NCBI GenBank assembly: GCA_903824155.1
Contig: CAIJVL010000005.1
Span: 1-5,647 of the forward strand
From: Candidatus Adlerbacteria bacterium
GTDB lineage: Bacteria > Patescibacteriota > Minisyncoccia > Phycocordibacterales > SBAW01
Length of the DNA: 5,647 nt
Direction: 5' to 3'
Position 1 is the stretch's first letter. Each line of letters opens with the position of its first letter. The position numbers and the translations under genes were made by a program. The notes under the pieces are model-generated. The model had not been told where the DNA came from, searched no databases, and worked only from the letters and a program-made list of their open reading frames with translations. Positions 1 to 5,355 of the stretch are shown here, piece after piece.

Positions 1-279
1 AATTTAACTAAAGAGGGAACTGCGGGCGTAAACTCGCTTGCCGTTAACGCGCCTGCCCCGGCACTGCCGCCGCGCGTGATACCGATAAACATTCCGGGTA
101 TGAATTCTGGCATGAATCAAGAGCCTCATGTGCACACCCATGCCAACAATCATGCCCACTCGACCGAACAAACCATAGAGCGCAACGACGCGTGCCCCTG
201 CGGCAGCGGTAAAAAGTGGAAGAACTGCGGCCTCAAAAATACCGAAGAGCACCAGCGCCTGATGGTTGCAAAGAAATAA
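1..279 (+). CDS. secA: C-terminal end of a SEC-C motif protein, probably preprotein translocase ATPase SecA (partial)
   Basis: The frame is open from base 1 to the TAA at 277-279, so this is the last 92 residues of a gene that starts outside the window. The tail has a Pro/Ala-rich linker, a His-rich run (HVHTHANNHAH, bases 127-159) and a zinc-finger-like motif CPCGSGKKWKNCG (193-231). A low-complexity linker followed by a SEC-C motif at the extreme C-terminus is the normal end of SecA, the cytoplasmic ATPase that drives secretory proteins through SecYEG; there the motif binds zinc and contacts SecB or ribosomes. The usual pattern is CxC-x8-C-(C/H). Here the residue after the third Cys is Gly, so the canonical fourth ligand is missing. 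SEC-C motifs also occur on other proteins and the ATPase core is not visible, so the SecA assignment is an inference from motif position and layout. An ATG-independent GTG at 76 lies inside the frame and is not taken as a start. Confidence 0.72.
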   Translation, partial: NLTKEGTAGVNSLAVNAPAPALPPRVIPINIPGMNSGMNQEPHVHTHANNHAHSTEQTIERNDACPCGSGKKWKNCGLKNTEEHQRLMVAKK

Positions 280-280
280 T

Positions 281-718
281 ATGCCTCCACGCGATGCTGC
301 AGGAGGGGTTATCGTAAATGCTGAAGGAAAGATTGTTTTGGTGTATCAAAACGGCAATTCGTGGTCGTTTCCTAAAGGGGGTATAGATCCTGGAGAAACT
401 ATAGAGCAAGCAGCCTGGCGTGAAATACAGGAAGAGACTGGGCTAGGTGCTGACTTGCTGGAATATAAAGGCGAGCTAGGTTCGTATGTGCGTTATTCAA
501 TAGGCCGCGACGGCACTGGCGAGGATACCACTCGTCCTCCAAGCACACGCACATTCTATTTATTTACTACCGCTGCCACTGAGGCAATGCCGCAGGATGA
601 TGAAGTGACCGAGGTGCGTTTTGTTACAATCGACGAAGCAATGAACCTTTTGACCCATCCTAAAGACAAAGAATTTTTGGCCAGCGTTAGAGAAAGAATA
701 GAGGATGCGGTAAAATAG
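281..718 (+). CDS. Nudix hydrolase (MutT/Ap4A-hydrolase-like)
   Basis: A protein of 145 residues, the normal size for a single Nudix domain. It has a complete Nudix box, G-x5-E-x7-REUxEExGU, at residues 33-55: Gly33, Glu39, then REIQEETGL at 47-55, with the metal-binding glutamates 48, 51 and 52. Nudix enzymes hydrolyse nucleoside diphosphates linked to another group (oxidised dNTPs, Ap4A, ADP-ribose, capped RNA ends) using Mg2+ in the cytoplasm. The FPKGG lead-in to the box resembles the Ap4A hydrolase/RppH branch, but substrate cannot be read from the box. A short polar insert (around residues 75-87, rich in Gly, Asp, Thr, Pro) lies in the middle of the domain. I chose the ATG at 281, one base after the upstream stop. 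A TTG at 266 is in frame but would overlap the upstream gene and add five residues with no clear function. No Shine-Dalgarno sequence is visible, so translational coupling is likely. Confidence 0.93.
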   Translation: MPPRDAAGGVIVNAEGKIVLVYQNGNSWSFPKGGIDPGETIEQAAWREIQEETGLGADLLEYKGELGSYVRYSIGRDGTGEDTTRPPSTRTFYLFTTAATEAMPQDDEVTEVRFVTIDEAMNLLTHPKDKEFLASVRERIEDAVK

Positions 719-722
719 GGCC

Positions 723-1469
723 ATGACTCCGGTTGACCCGCTTACGCTTGCTCCCGCCGCATTTTTGGCGGGTATTTTAATGTTCTTGGCGCCGTGTACG
801 CTGCCTATTGTGCCCGGCTACCTGGCCTTCATCGCAGGCAATCCGACGGGCAACTTGGCCAACGCAAGGCGGCGCGTCTTAATTAATGCCGTTGCCTTTG
901 TATTGGGATTTTCCATAGTTTTTATTTTGCTCGGCACCTTTGCGGCCGAAGCGGGCAGCTTTTTAGGCCCGTGGAAGGGCGCGCTCTCGCGCGCTGCGGG
1001 TGCGGTCATTATTATCTTTGGCCTGACTATGCTTGGGGTTGTCCGCATACCGGTCCTCAGTAGTGAAAAGCGGCTGGCCATACCGCACTTTTTAACCATC
1101 GGTAAAGTGCAAAGCTCCATGCTTATTGGCGCACTGTTTGCGCTGGGCTGGAGCCCGTGCATTGGGCCGATACTTGGTACTATACTTTTGTTTGCCTCAA
1201 CCTCTGCAACCGCGGGGCAAGGTGCGTTTTTACTTGCGGTGTTTTCTCTTGGCTTAGGTTTGCCGTTTATTGCAACCGCGCTTTTGCTTAACGAAGCTGG
1301 TACGCTGATACAGCGCTACTCGCGGTTTATCAACGGCCTTTCGATTTTTGGCGGCATTATCCTTTTAGCGCTCGGCATCCTGATGCTCTTTGGCGACATG
1401 GGACTCTTGGTCCAGTGGGGCTTTAGCGCATTGAACGGCCCGTATAACAAGTTGCTGCAGTATATGTAA
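723..1469 (+). CDS. CcdA/DsbD-family transmembrane thiol-disulfide transporter
   Basis: A 248-residue, strongly hydrophobic protein with about six predicted membrane helices (roughly residues 11-38, 52-75, 88-108, 130-160, 166-190, 203-225). Its only two cysteines lie in the two family signatures: APCTLPIVPGYLAFIAG (Cys25) in the first helix and GWSPCIGPILG (Cys146) in the fourth. In CcdA and the DsbD core this Cys pair carries reducing equivalents from cytoplasmic thioredoxin across the membrane to an extracytoplasmic acceptor, serving cytochrome c maturation or disulfide reduction. The length matches free-standing CcdA; there is no DsbD-type thioredoxin domain at either end. No cytochrome, thioredoxin or TlpA-like gene is next to it here, so the partner is unknown and extracytoplasmic disulfide handling is an inference. 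The ATG lies four bases after the Nudix stop, suggesting one transcript. Confidence 0.92.
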   Translation: MTPVDPLTLAPAAFLAGILMFLAPCTLPIVPGYLAFIAGNPTGNLANARRRVLINAVAFVLGFSIVFILLGTFAAEAGSFLGPWKGALSRAAGAVIIIFGLTMLGVVRIPVLSSEKRLAIPHFLTIGKVQSSMLIGALFALGWSPCIGPILGTILLFASTSATAGQGAFLLAVFSLGLGLPFIATALLLNEAGTLIQRYSRFINGLSIFGGIILLALGILMLFGDMGLLVQWGFSALNGPYNKLLQYM

Positions 1470-1489
1470 AAGGGCAATTTTCCGACATA

Positions 1490-1500
1490 TTTGGTATAGT
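1490..1500 (+). promoter_or_regulatory. Extended -10 promoter element, near-leaderless
   Basis: TTTGGTATAGT fits an extended -10 element (TGn followed by TATAGT at 1495-1500, one mismatch from TATAAT). There is no recognisable -35 at the usual spacing, which extended -10 promoters tolerate. Only six bases separate it from the ATG at 1507, so a start site about seven bases downstream would give an essentially leaderless mRNA. The same 11 bases recur at 2874-2884 ahead of gatB. Confidence 0.55.
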
Positions 1501-1506
1501 GGCTAT

Positions 1507-1857
1507 ATGAAAGCGCTTATATATGTTTTGACGACTGCCGTGACGCTGCTCCTTATATCGCAGTACGTGCCGGGCATTTTGGTCGAGAGCTTTTACACCG
1601 CAATTATCGTGGCGGTCATATGGGGCATCTTGGGCCTTACGGTGCGCCCGATTTTGCGCGTTTTGACCTTTCCTATAAACCTTTTAACCTTCGGGCTCTT
1701 TTCGTTTGTGTTAAATGCCCTGATCTTTTGGTTTCTGGCGACATTTATATCGGGTTTCCATGTATACTCCTTTTTGGCGGCGCTCGAGGGCTCGCTGATC
1801 CTTGCCGTTGTGGCGTGGGCAGTGCGAGCAGTGTTTAAACACGAAGATAACGATTAA
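1507..1857 (+). CDS. YvlD / 'phage holin family 4' small membrane protein
   Basis: A 116-residue protein with four likely membrane helices (about residues 3-21, 31-47, 59-82, 88-108) and a short charged tail (KHEDND). The central stretch RPILRVLTFPINLLTFGLF (residues 47-65), Asn70 and the later SGF (82-84) match the conserved pattern of the PF04020-type family (Bacillus YvlD and relatives). The family name comes from a similarity to phage holins, but its members are widespread chromosomal membrane proteins of unknown biochemical role. There is no endolysin or other phage gene nearby, so I do not read this as a lysis gene. It has its own promoter-like element just upstream and no Shine-Dalgarno sequence. 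It ends in two consecutive TAA codons (1855-1860), 14 bases before obg, with which it is probably co-transcribed. Confidence 0.88.
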   Translation: MKALIYVLTTAVTLLLISQYVPGILVESFYTAIIVAVIWGILGLTVRPILRVLTFPINLLTFGLFSFVLNALIFWFLATFISGFHVYSFLAALEGSLILAVVAWAVRAVFKHEDND

Positions 1858-1871
1858 TAACATACACCAGA

Positions 1872-2846
1872 ATGGCATTTGTAGATGAACTAACTTTTGA
1901 TGCCGCCGCCGGCAAAGGTGGAGATGGCGTCGAACGCTGGCTGCACGAGAAGGGTAAAGAGTACTCGGGTCCGGCCGGCGGCAACGGCGGCAACGGCGGC
2001 AATGTATACATGCGCGCAGTGCGCGATTTAAACTTGCTTGCGAGATATCGGGGCGAGAAGCGCTTTGACGCGCCTTCGGGTGCCGATGGCGAAAACAGCA
2101 ATCGCCACGGCAAAGGCGGCGAAGACTTAATTATCGACCTGCCGATAGGCTCTCTTGTGCGCAACCTTGCAACCGGCGAGCAGTACGAACTTTTAGAAGA
2201 GGGCCAGAAAATAATGATACTAAAGGGCGGCCGCGGCGGCGCAGGCAATGCCGCGTTTAAATCGTCAGTCAACATTACGCCCGAAGAGTCGACGCCCGGC
2301 GCTTTGGGCGAACATGCGACCTTTAAAGTTGAGCTGCGCATTATCGCCGACGCGGGGCTGGTAGGGCTCCCTAACGCAGGCAAGTCGTCGCTTTTAAATG
2401 CCTTAACCGGCGCAGCAGCCAAAGTGGCGCCGTACGCCTTTACCACGCTCGACCCGAACCTGGGTGCTATGTACGGCTATATCATTGCCGATATCCCGGG
2501 ATTGATAGAAGGGGCCTCGACGGGGAAGGGACTCGGCTTCCGCTTTTTGCGCCATATCGCGCGTACCCGAGTTATCGTGCACTGCCTTGCTTTGGACAGC
2601 GAGGACGTGTGGGCAGATTATGCGACCGTCCGCAAAGAGCTGGAAAGTTTTGAGAATGGCGTACTGGTAAAAAAGCCCGAGATCATTTTATTTACCAAAT
2701 CGGACATGGTAGAGACAGGCGTTATTACCGAGCGCATTGCCGAGGCCTCGGTGCGCGGTTTGCAGGCGTACTACGTATCGATATTGGACGACACTCTAGT
2801 GGAGGATTTGCGAAAGGGACTAGTGGCAGTGTTGCGAAGCAACTAA
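1872..2846 (+). CDS. obg: GTPase Obg (CgtA), ribosome assembly
   Basis: A 324-residue protein with the two core Obg domains. The N-terminal glycine-rich Obg fold (about 1-158) includes FVDE, GKGGDG, the GGNGGNGGN run at residues 36-44 and KGGRGGAGN at 118-126. The G domain (about 160-320) has the P-loop GLPNAGKS (165-172), a switch I FTTLDPNLG (190-198), the G3 motif DIPGLIEG (207-214), a G4 motif TKSD (275-278) in place of the usual NKxD, and a G5-like SIL (303-305). Obg binds the 50S subunit and acts in late large-subunit maturation and stress signalling. The third, OCT-type C-terminal domain found in many Firmicutes is absent, as in many bacteria. The Asn-to-Thr change in G4 may alter guanine specificity or be a lineage variant. 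The DNA for the GGN run is three near-identical 9-base repeats (1977-2003). The ATG at 1872 aligns with the family N-terminus; no Shine-Dalgarno sequence is seen. Confidence 0.96.
   Translation: MAFVDELTFDAAAGKGGDGVERWLHEKGKEYSGPAGGNGGNGGNVYMRAVRDLNLLARYRGEKRFDAPSGADGENSNRHGKGGEDLIIDLPIGSLVRNLATGEQYELLEEGQKIMILKGGRGGAGNAAFKSSVNITPEESTPGALGEHATFKVELRIIADAGLVGLPNAGKSSLLNALTGAAAKVAPYAFTTLDPNLGAMYGYIIADIPGLIEGASTGKGLGFRFLRHIARTRVIVHCLALDSEDVWADYATVRKELESFENGVLVKKPEIILFTKSDMVETGVITERIAEASVRGLQAYYVSILDDTLVEDLRKGLVAVLRSN
1977..2003 (+). repeat. 9-bp tandem repeat, three copies, in obg
   Basis: GGCGGCAAC occurs twice in a row and then as GGCGGCAAT, in frame, encoding Gly-Gly-Asn three times in the Obg fold. 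Glycine-rich repeats are normal for this domain; the near-perfect DNA repeat could allow length change by slippage in steps of three residues. Confidence 0.8.
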
Positions 2847-2873
2847 ATACAATAGTCGCAGGTCTGAAGAGAC

Positions 2874-2884
2874 TTTGGTATAGT
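2874..2884 (+). promoter_or_regulatory. Extended -10 promoter element upstream of gatB (distal)
   Basis: TTTGGTATAGT is identical over 11 bases to the element at 1490-1500. It would start transcription about 30 bases ahead of the gatB ATG. There is no clear -35. Confidence 0.45.
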
Positions 2885-2904
2885 CGTACATACGAGCCTG
2901 CGAG

Positions 2905-2910
2905 TATAAT
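2905..2910 (+). promoter_or_regulatory. Perfect -10 box TATAAT upstream of gatB (proximal)
   Basis: TATAAT ends ten bases before the gatB ATG at 2921, so a start site about seven bases downstream would leave a leader of only a few bases. There is no good -35 at 16-18 bases. The AAGGAG that resembles a Shine-Dalgarno sequence lies at 2925-2930, after the start codon, and no in-frame start follows at a useful distance. Initiation from a near-leaderless mRNA is therefore the simplest reading. Confidence 0.45.
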
Positions 2911-2920
2911 ATAAAAAGAT

Positions 2921-4366
2921 ATGGAAGGAGAGTATAAAGTAACAGTAGGGCTTGAAATACATGCGGAGCTAAAAACGGCTACCAAGATGTTTTGCGCCTG
3001 CCGCAATAATGCCGACGAAAAGGAAGCCAATGCCAACATCTGCCCGGTATGCATGGCACACCCGGGTACCTTACCTGTCATTAACAAAGAGGCAGTGCAT
3101 AAAGTACTTTTAGCAGGCATTGCGCTCGGCTCAAAGCTTGCAGAGGATTACACTGAGTTTGACCGTAAAAATTATTTTTATCCGGACATCCCCAAGGGTT
3201 ATCAGATCAGCCAGTACAAATATCCGCTCGTCTCGGGCGGCTCTTTGGCGGGCGTCGAGCTGACGCGCATACACTTGGAAGAAGACACGGCGCGTTCGCA
3301 ACACGTGGGAGATAAATCTTTGGTTGATTACAACCGCGCCGGAGTGCCTTTGATGGAGTTGGTGACCGAGCCGGTAATACACGATGCCGCTACTGCTGGC
3401 CGCTTTGCAAAAGAGCTACAGCTTTTACTTAGATATATTGGGGCAGGGGAGGCCAATATGGAAAAGGGCGAGATGCGCGTAGAAGCAAACATCTCGGTTG
3501 CTCGTGAGCCCCAAGGTTCGACCTTAGCTCAGGACTCTTCAAGGTCGAACCTTAAGCTCGGCACCAAGGTTGAAGTAAAGAATCTCAATTCTTTCAGATC
3601 AGTAGAAAGAGCTATTCAGTACGAAACAAAGCGCCAGATTGAGCTTATAGAAAGTGGCGGTGCGGTTACGCAAGAGACACGCGGTTGGGACGAAGCAAAG
3701 CAGGTTACCTTTAGCCAGCGGAAAAAGGAGTCGAGCCACGACTACCGCTACTTTCCTGACCCCGACCTGCCCAAGCTCGTGCTAAGCGAGATACCCGAGT
3801 TCTCGCCCGAGAATCTTAAGAAAGAGTTACCTGAGCTGCCTTGGGAGAAGCGCGAGCGCTATATAAAGGAAGGAATCTCGGAAGAGTATATAGAGATGTT
3901 CGTATCCGACGAGCGCTTTGGCGGTCTGTTTGAAGAGACTGCTAAGCTAGAGCCTGCAGCAAAAAAACTGATTGCTAACTATATTGGCACCGACATTGCA
4001 GGCTTGGTTGCAAAATCGGGAGAAGAGGGACTGCGGCATATCACGCCCGCTGGCCTTGGCGTTTTAATAAAGGGTGTTAATGAGGGGTCTATTTCATCAC
4101 GAGGCGCAAAGGATGCCATTGCCGAAGTGTTTGCCAAGGGGGGCGACTTAGCGGAAGTTTTTAAAAAATATCTTCAACAGAGCGATGCGGGTGCACTTGC
4201 AGCTATCGCTCAAAAGGTCATTGATGCTAACCCGAGCGTAGTTGCCGAGTACAAAGCAGGCAAAGAATCGGTCATGCAATTTTTGGTGGGGCAGGGCATG
4301 AAGGAGAGCAAAGGCTCGGCTAACCCTGCGGCTTTACGCGAGGCTATACAAAAAAATCTCGCCTAG
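2921..4366 (+). CDS. gatB: Asp-tRNA(Asn)/Glu-tRNA(Gln) amidotransferase subunit B
   Basis: A 481-residue protein, full length for GatB. The signatures appear in order: VGLEIHAEL (9-17), a four-Cys zinc site (Cys25, 27, 41, 44, in FCAC and CPVCMAHPGTLPV), KNYFYPDIPKGYQISQY (83-99), HLEEDTARSQH (118-128), DYNRAGVPLMELVTEP (136-151), GEMRVEANIS (183-192), GTKVEVKNLNSF (214-225) and SHDYRYFPDPDLP (272-284). A GatB/YqeY-type helical tail follows (about 330-481). In the GatCAB complex GatB holds the mischarged Glu-tRNA(Gln) or Asp-tRNA(Asn), phosphorylates the aminoacyl group and receives ammonia from GatA to form Gln- or Asn-tRNA. gatA and gatC are not in this window. Between NIS and GTK there are 21 residues, against 9 in the Bacillus form as I recall it. 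The extra stretch coincides with a perfect inverted repeat in the DNA (3513-3553) and looks like an in-frame insertion. The catalytic motifs on both sides are intact, so the protein is probably functional. Confidence 0.97.
   Translation: MEGEYKVTVGLEIHAELKTATKMFCACRNNADEKEANANICPVCMAHPGTLPVINKEAVHKVLLAGIALGSKLAEDYTEFDRKNYFYPDIPKGYQISQYKYPLVSGGSLAGVELTRIHLEEDTARSQHVGDKSLVDYNRAGVPLMELVTEPVIHDAATAGRFAKELQLLLRYIGAGEANMEKGEMRVEANISVAREPQGSTLAQDSSRSNLKLGTKVEVKNLNSFRSVERAIQYETKRQIELIESGGAVTQETRGWDEAKQVTFSQRKKESSHDYRYFPDPDLPKLVLSEIPEFSPENLKKELPELPWEKRERYIKEGISEEYIEMFVSDERFGGLFEETAKLEPAAKKLIANYIGTDIAGLVAKSGEEGLRHITPAGLGVLIKGVNEGSISSRGAKDAIAEVFAKGGDLAEVFKKYLQQSDAGALAAIAQKVIDANPSVVAEYKAGKESVMQFLVGQGMKESKGSANPAALREAIQKNLA
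3513..3553. repeat. Perfect 13-bp inverted repeat inside gatB (candidate palindromic insertion element)
   Basis: AAGGTTCGACCTT (3513-3525) is the exact reverse complement of AAGGTCGAACCTT (3541-3553); the spacer is 15 bases. It encodes residues 198-211 of GatB (Gln-Gly-Ser-Thr-Leu ... Asn-Leu-Lys-Leu). Each arm is itself nearly self-complementary around TCGA. It sits where GatB is longer than expected and keeps the frame open. Confidence 0.8.
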
Positions 4367-4376
4367 TATATACTAG
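4363..4376. repeat. 14-bp perfect palindrome over the gatB stop codon
   Basis: CTAGTATATACTAG reads the same on both strands. It contains the gatB TAG (4364-4366) and a -10-like TATACT (4369-4374) that ends ten bases before the next ATG, the same spacing as the proximal gatB -10. It could be an operator or the promoter of the next gene; no -35 is evident. Confidence 0.5.
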
Positions 4377-4380
4377 GGGG
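4375..4380 (+). promoter_or_regulatory. Shine-Dalgarno-like sequence for the 4385 gene
   Basis: AGGGGG lies four bases before the ATG at 4385 and can pair with the CCUCC core of 16S rRNA, though the spacing is short. It is the only clear purine-rich ribosome binding site in the window and supports the chosen start. Confidence 0.45.
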
Positions 4381-4384
4381 ATAT

Positions 4385-5263
4385 ATGGACGAACTAGAAA
4401 TATCGGGGAAGCGGTACATCTCGTCTGTCCGCGCCGCTAAGGAGCATAAATATCATTCCGATTATATCGGCCAGCTTGTGCGTGGCGGAAAGGTTGTTGG
4501 TCAAAAAGTAGGTCGCGCGTGGTACGTGGACGCTGACTCGCTGGCTGAGTATTTAGGAAAGGAGGTTCCTGCCCGCGGACCGATTGTCAAAAAAACGGTA
4601 GTCGAAAATAAACCCAAAGCCGAACTGGTGGCGGTGGGCCCTGAGGAAAGGCCTCTGACCTCGATCTCCGGCTCGGCAACCGACCTTTCCTCAGGGCCTT
4701 CGCAAGTTCCAGAATTTAACGAACATACTGTTGAAGATTTTACTGAACCTACATTCATCATGCCTTTGCGCAAGTCGGGACGTTCGCATGTTATTGCAGC
4801 AATTGATGACGCTCCGGTTACAAAGATTTCAAAACCAATTATAAAGCCAGTTGAAGAAAAAATTAGTGAGATGATAGTTGAAGTTGTTGAAGAAGAAGTA
4901 ATTGAAGAGCCACAGCCGGTTGAAGCGGAAGAAACTTTTATCCCTCTTAAGATAAGCAGTGATACAAGACGCGATATATATGCAGAGCCTGAAGATTCGT
5001 TTTACAAAGTGTCACACAAAGGTTTGCGATATGTTGAGCAGCACGCTACGCCAAGAGAGTATCGAGAAGAAAAAATAATACCAACGGAGCGCCCATCTAA
5101 AAGCAAAAGCAGCACTGCCGGCGCAGCAGTAAAGGCGTTTAGTTTTGTATTAGTTGCAGGCATACTCGCTTTGGGAGCAGGGATCTTAATGTCGTACTAC
5201 CTTCACTCGGTAACCACTGTACAAGAATCGGGGCAGACAAGCGGCGTACTTTTGAGTAACTGA
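4385..5263 (+). CDS. Putative membrane-anchored protein with N-terminal excisionase/MerR-like DNA-binding module
   Basis: I do not recognise a named family for the whole 292-residue protein. Residues about 10-56 (YISSVRAAK, DYIGQLVRGGKVVGQKVGRAWYV, then DADSLAEYL) have the layout of a small helix-turn-helix of the HTH_17/excisionase type: a helix, a turn, a recognition-like helix, then a two-strand wing ending in a W-Y-V pattern. A long, probably disordered linker follows (about 60-245), with a very acidic Glu/Val stretch at 155-184. Residues 251-273 form one hydrophobic helix, preceded by a basic Lys/Arg/Ser segment and followed by an 18-20 residue tail without positive charge. The positive-inside rule therefore puts the N-terminal domain in the cytoplasm and the tail outside. 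There is no signal peptide. A perfect 15-bp inverted repeat (4637-4698) lies in the linker, encoding residues 85-105. Downstream of it the codons become visibly AT-richer. The gene starts 18 bases after gatB and is followed by a terminator. DNA binding is inferred from pattern alone. Confidence 0.85.
   Translation: MDELEISGKRYISSVRAAKEHKYHSDYIGQLVRGGKVVGQKVGRAWYVDADSLAEYLGKEVPARGPIVKKTVVENKPKAELVAVGPEERPLTSISGSATDLSSGPSQVPEFNEHTVEDFTEPTFIMPLRKSGRSHVIAAIDDAPVTKISKPIIKPVEEKISEMIVEVVEEEVIEEPQPVEAEETFIPLKISSDTRRDIYAEPEDSFYKVSHKGLRYVEQHATPREYREEKIIPTERPSKSKSSTAGAAVKAFSFVLVAGILALGAGILMSYYLHSVTTVQESGQTSGVLLSN
4637..4698. repeat. Perfect 15-bp inverted repeat inside the 4385 gene
   Basis: GGCCCTGAGGAAAGG (4637-4651) is the exact reverse complement of CCTTTCCTCAGGGCC (4684-4698); the 32-base spacer is GC-rich. 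It encodes residues 85-105 in the disordered linker and preserves the frame. It is unlike the flanking, AT-richer sequence, as expected of an inserted palindromic element or a mobile repeat, but it could also be a transcript hairpin. Confidence 0.8.
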
Positions 5264-5323
5264 ACAGAAAGCTCTTACTCCGAATCAATTTAAAAGTCTG
5301 TCAAATTTTGTAAATTTTGAGTA

Positions 5324-5348
5324 AAAACCCGCCGGCATGGCGGGTTTT
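5324..5348. terminator. Intrinsic bidirectional terminator
   Basis: AAAACCCGCC (5324-5333) pairs perfectly with GGCGGGTTTT (5339-5348) around a 5-base loop (GGCAT). Four T residues end the stem on the + strand, followed by GCATTTTG, and five T residues follow it on the minus strand. It lies 60 bases after the last + strand gene and can stop transcription from both sides. Confidence 0.88.
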
Positions 5349-5355
5349 GCATTTT

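Noticed and set aside
1085..1110. GCACTTT/AAAGTGC inverted repeat in the ccdA-like gene
   Set aside because: Only 7 bp with a 12-base spacer, in a normal-length region of the protein; compatible with chance.
818..1162. Minus-strand open frame opposite the ccdA-like gene, and other long antisense frames (for example 1835-2446, 2725-3120, 4501-4773)
   Set aside because: They lie entirely opposite strongly supported genes, lack family motifs, and have compositions expected from reading the complement of coding DNA.
1507..1857. Reading the 'phage holin' family member as a sign of a prophage
   Set aside because: The family is widespread in chromosomes, the neighbours are housekeeping genes, and no lysin, capsid, integrase or att-like repeat is seen.
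3511..3556. tRNA-like fragments in gatB: TTAGCTCAGG (D-arm-like) and GGTTCGACC (T-arm-like)
   Set aside because: The T-arm-like piece comes before the D-arm-like piece, there is no acceptor or anticodon stem, and the segment is open and in frame within gatB.
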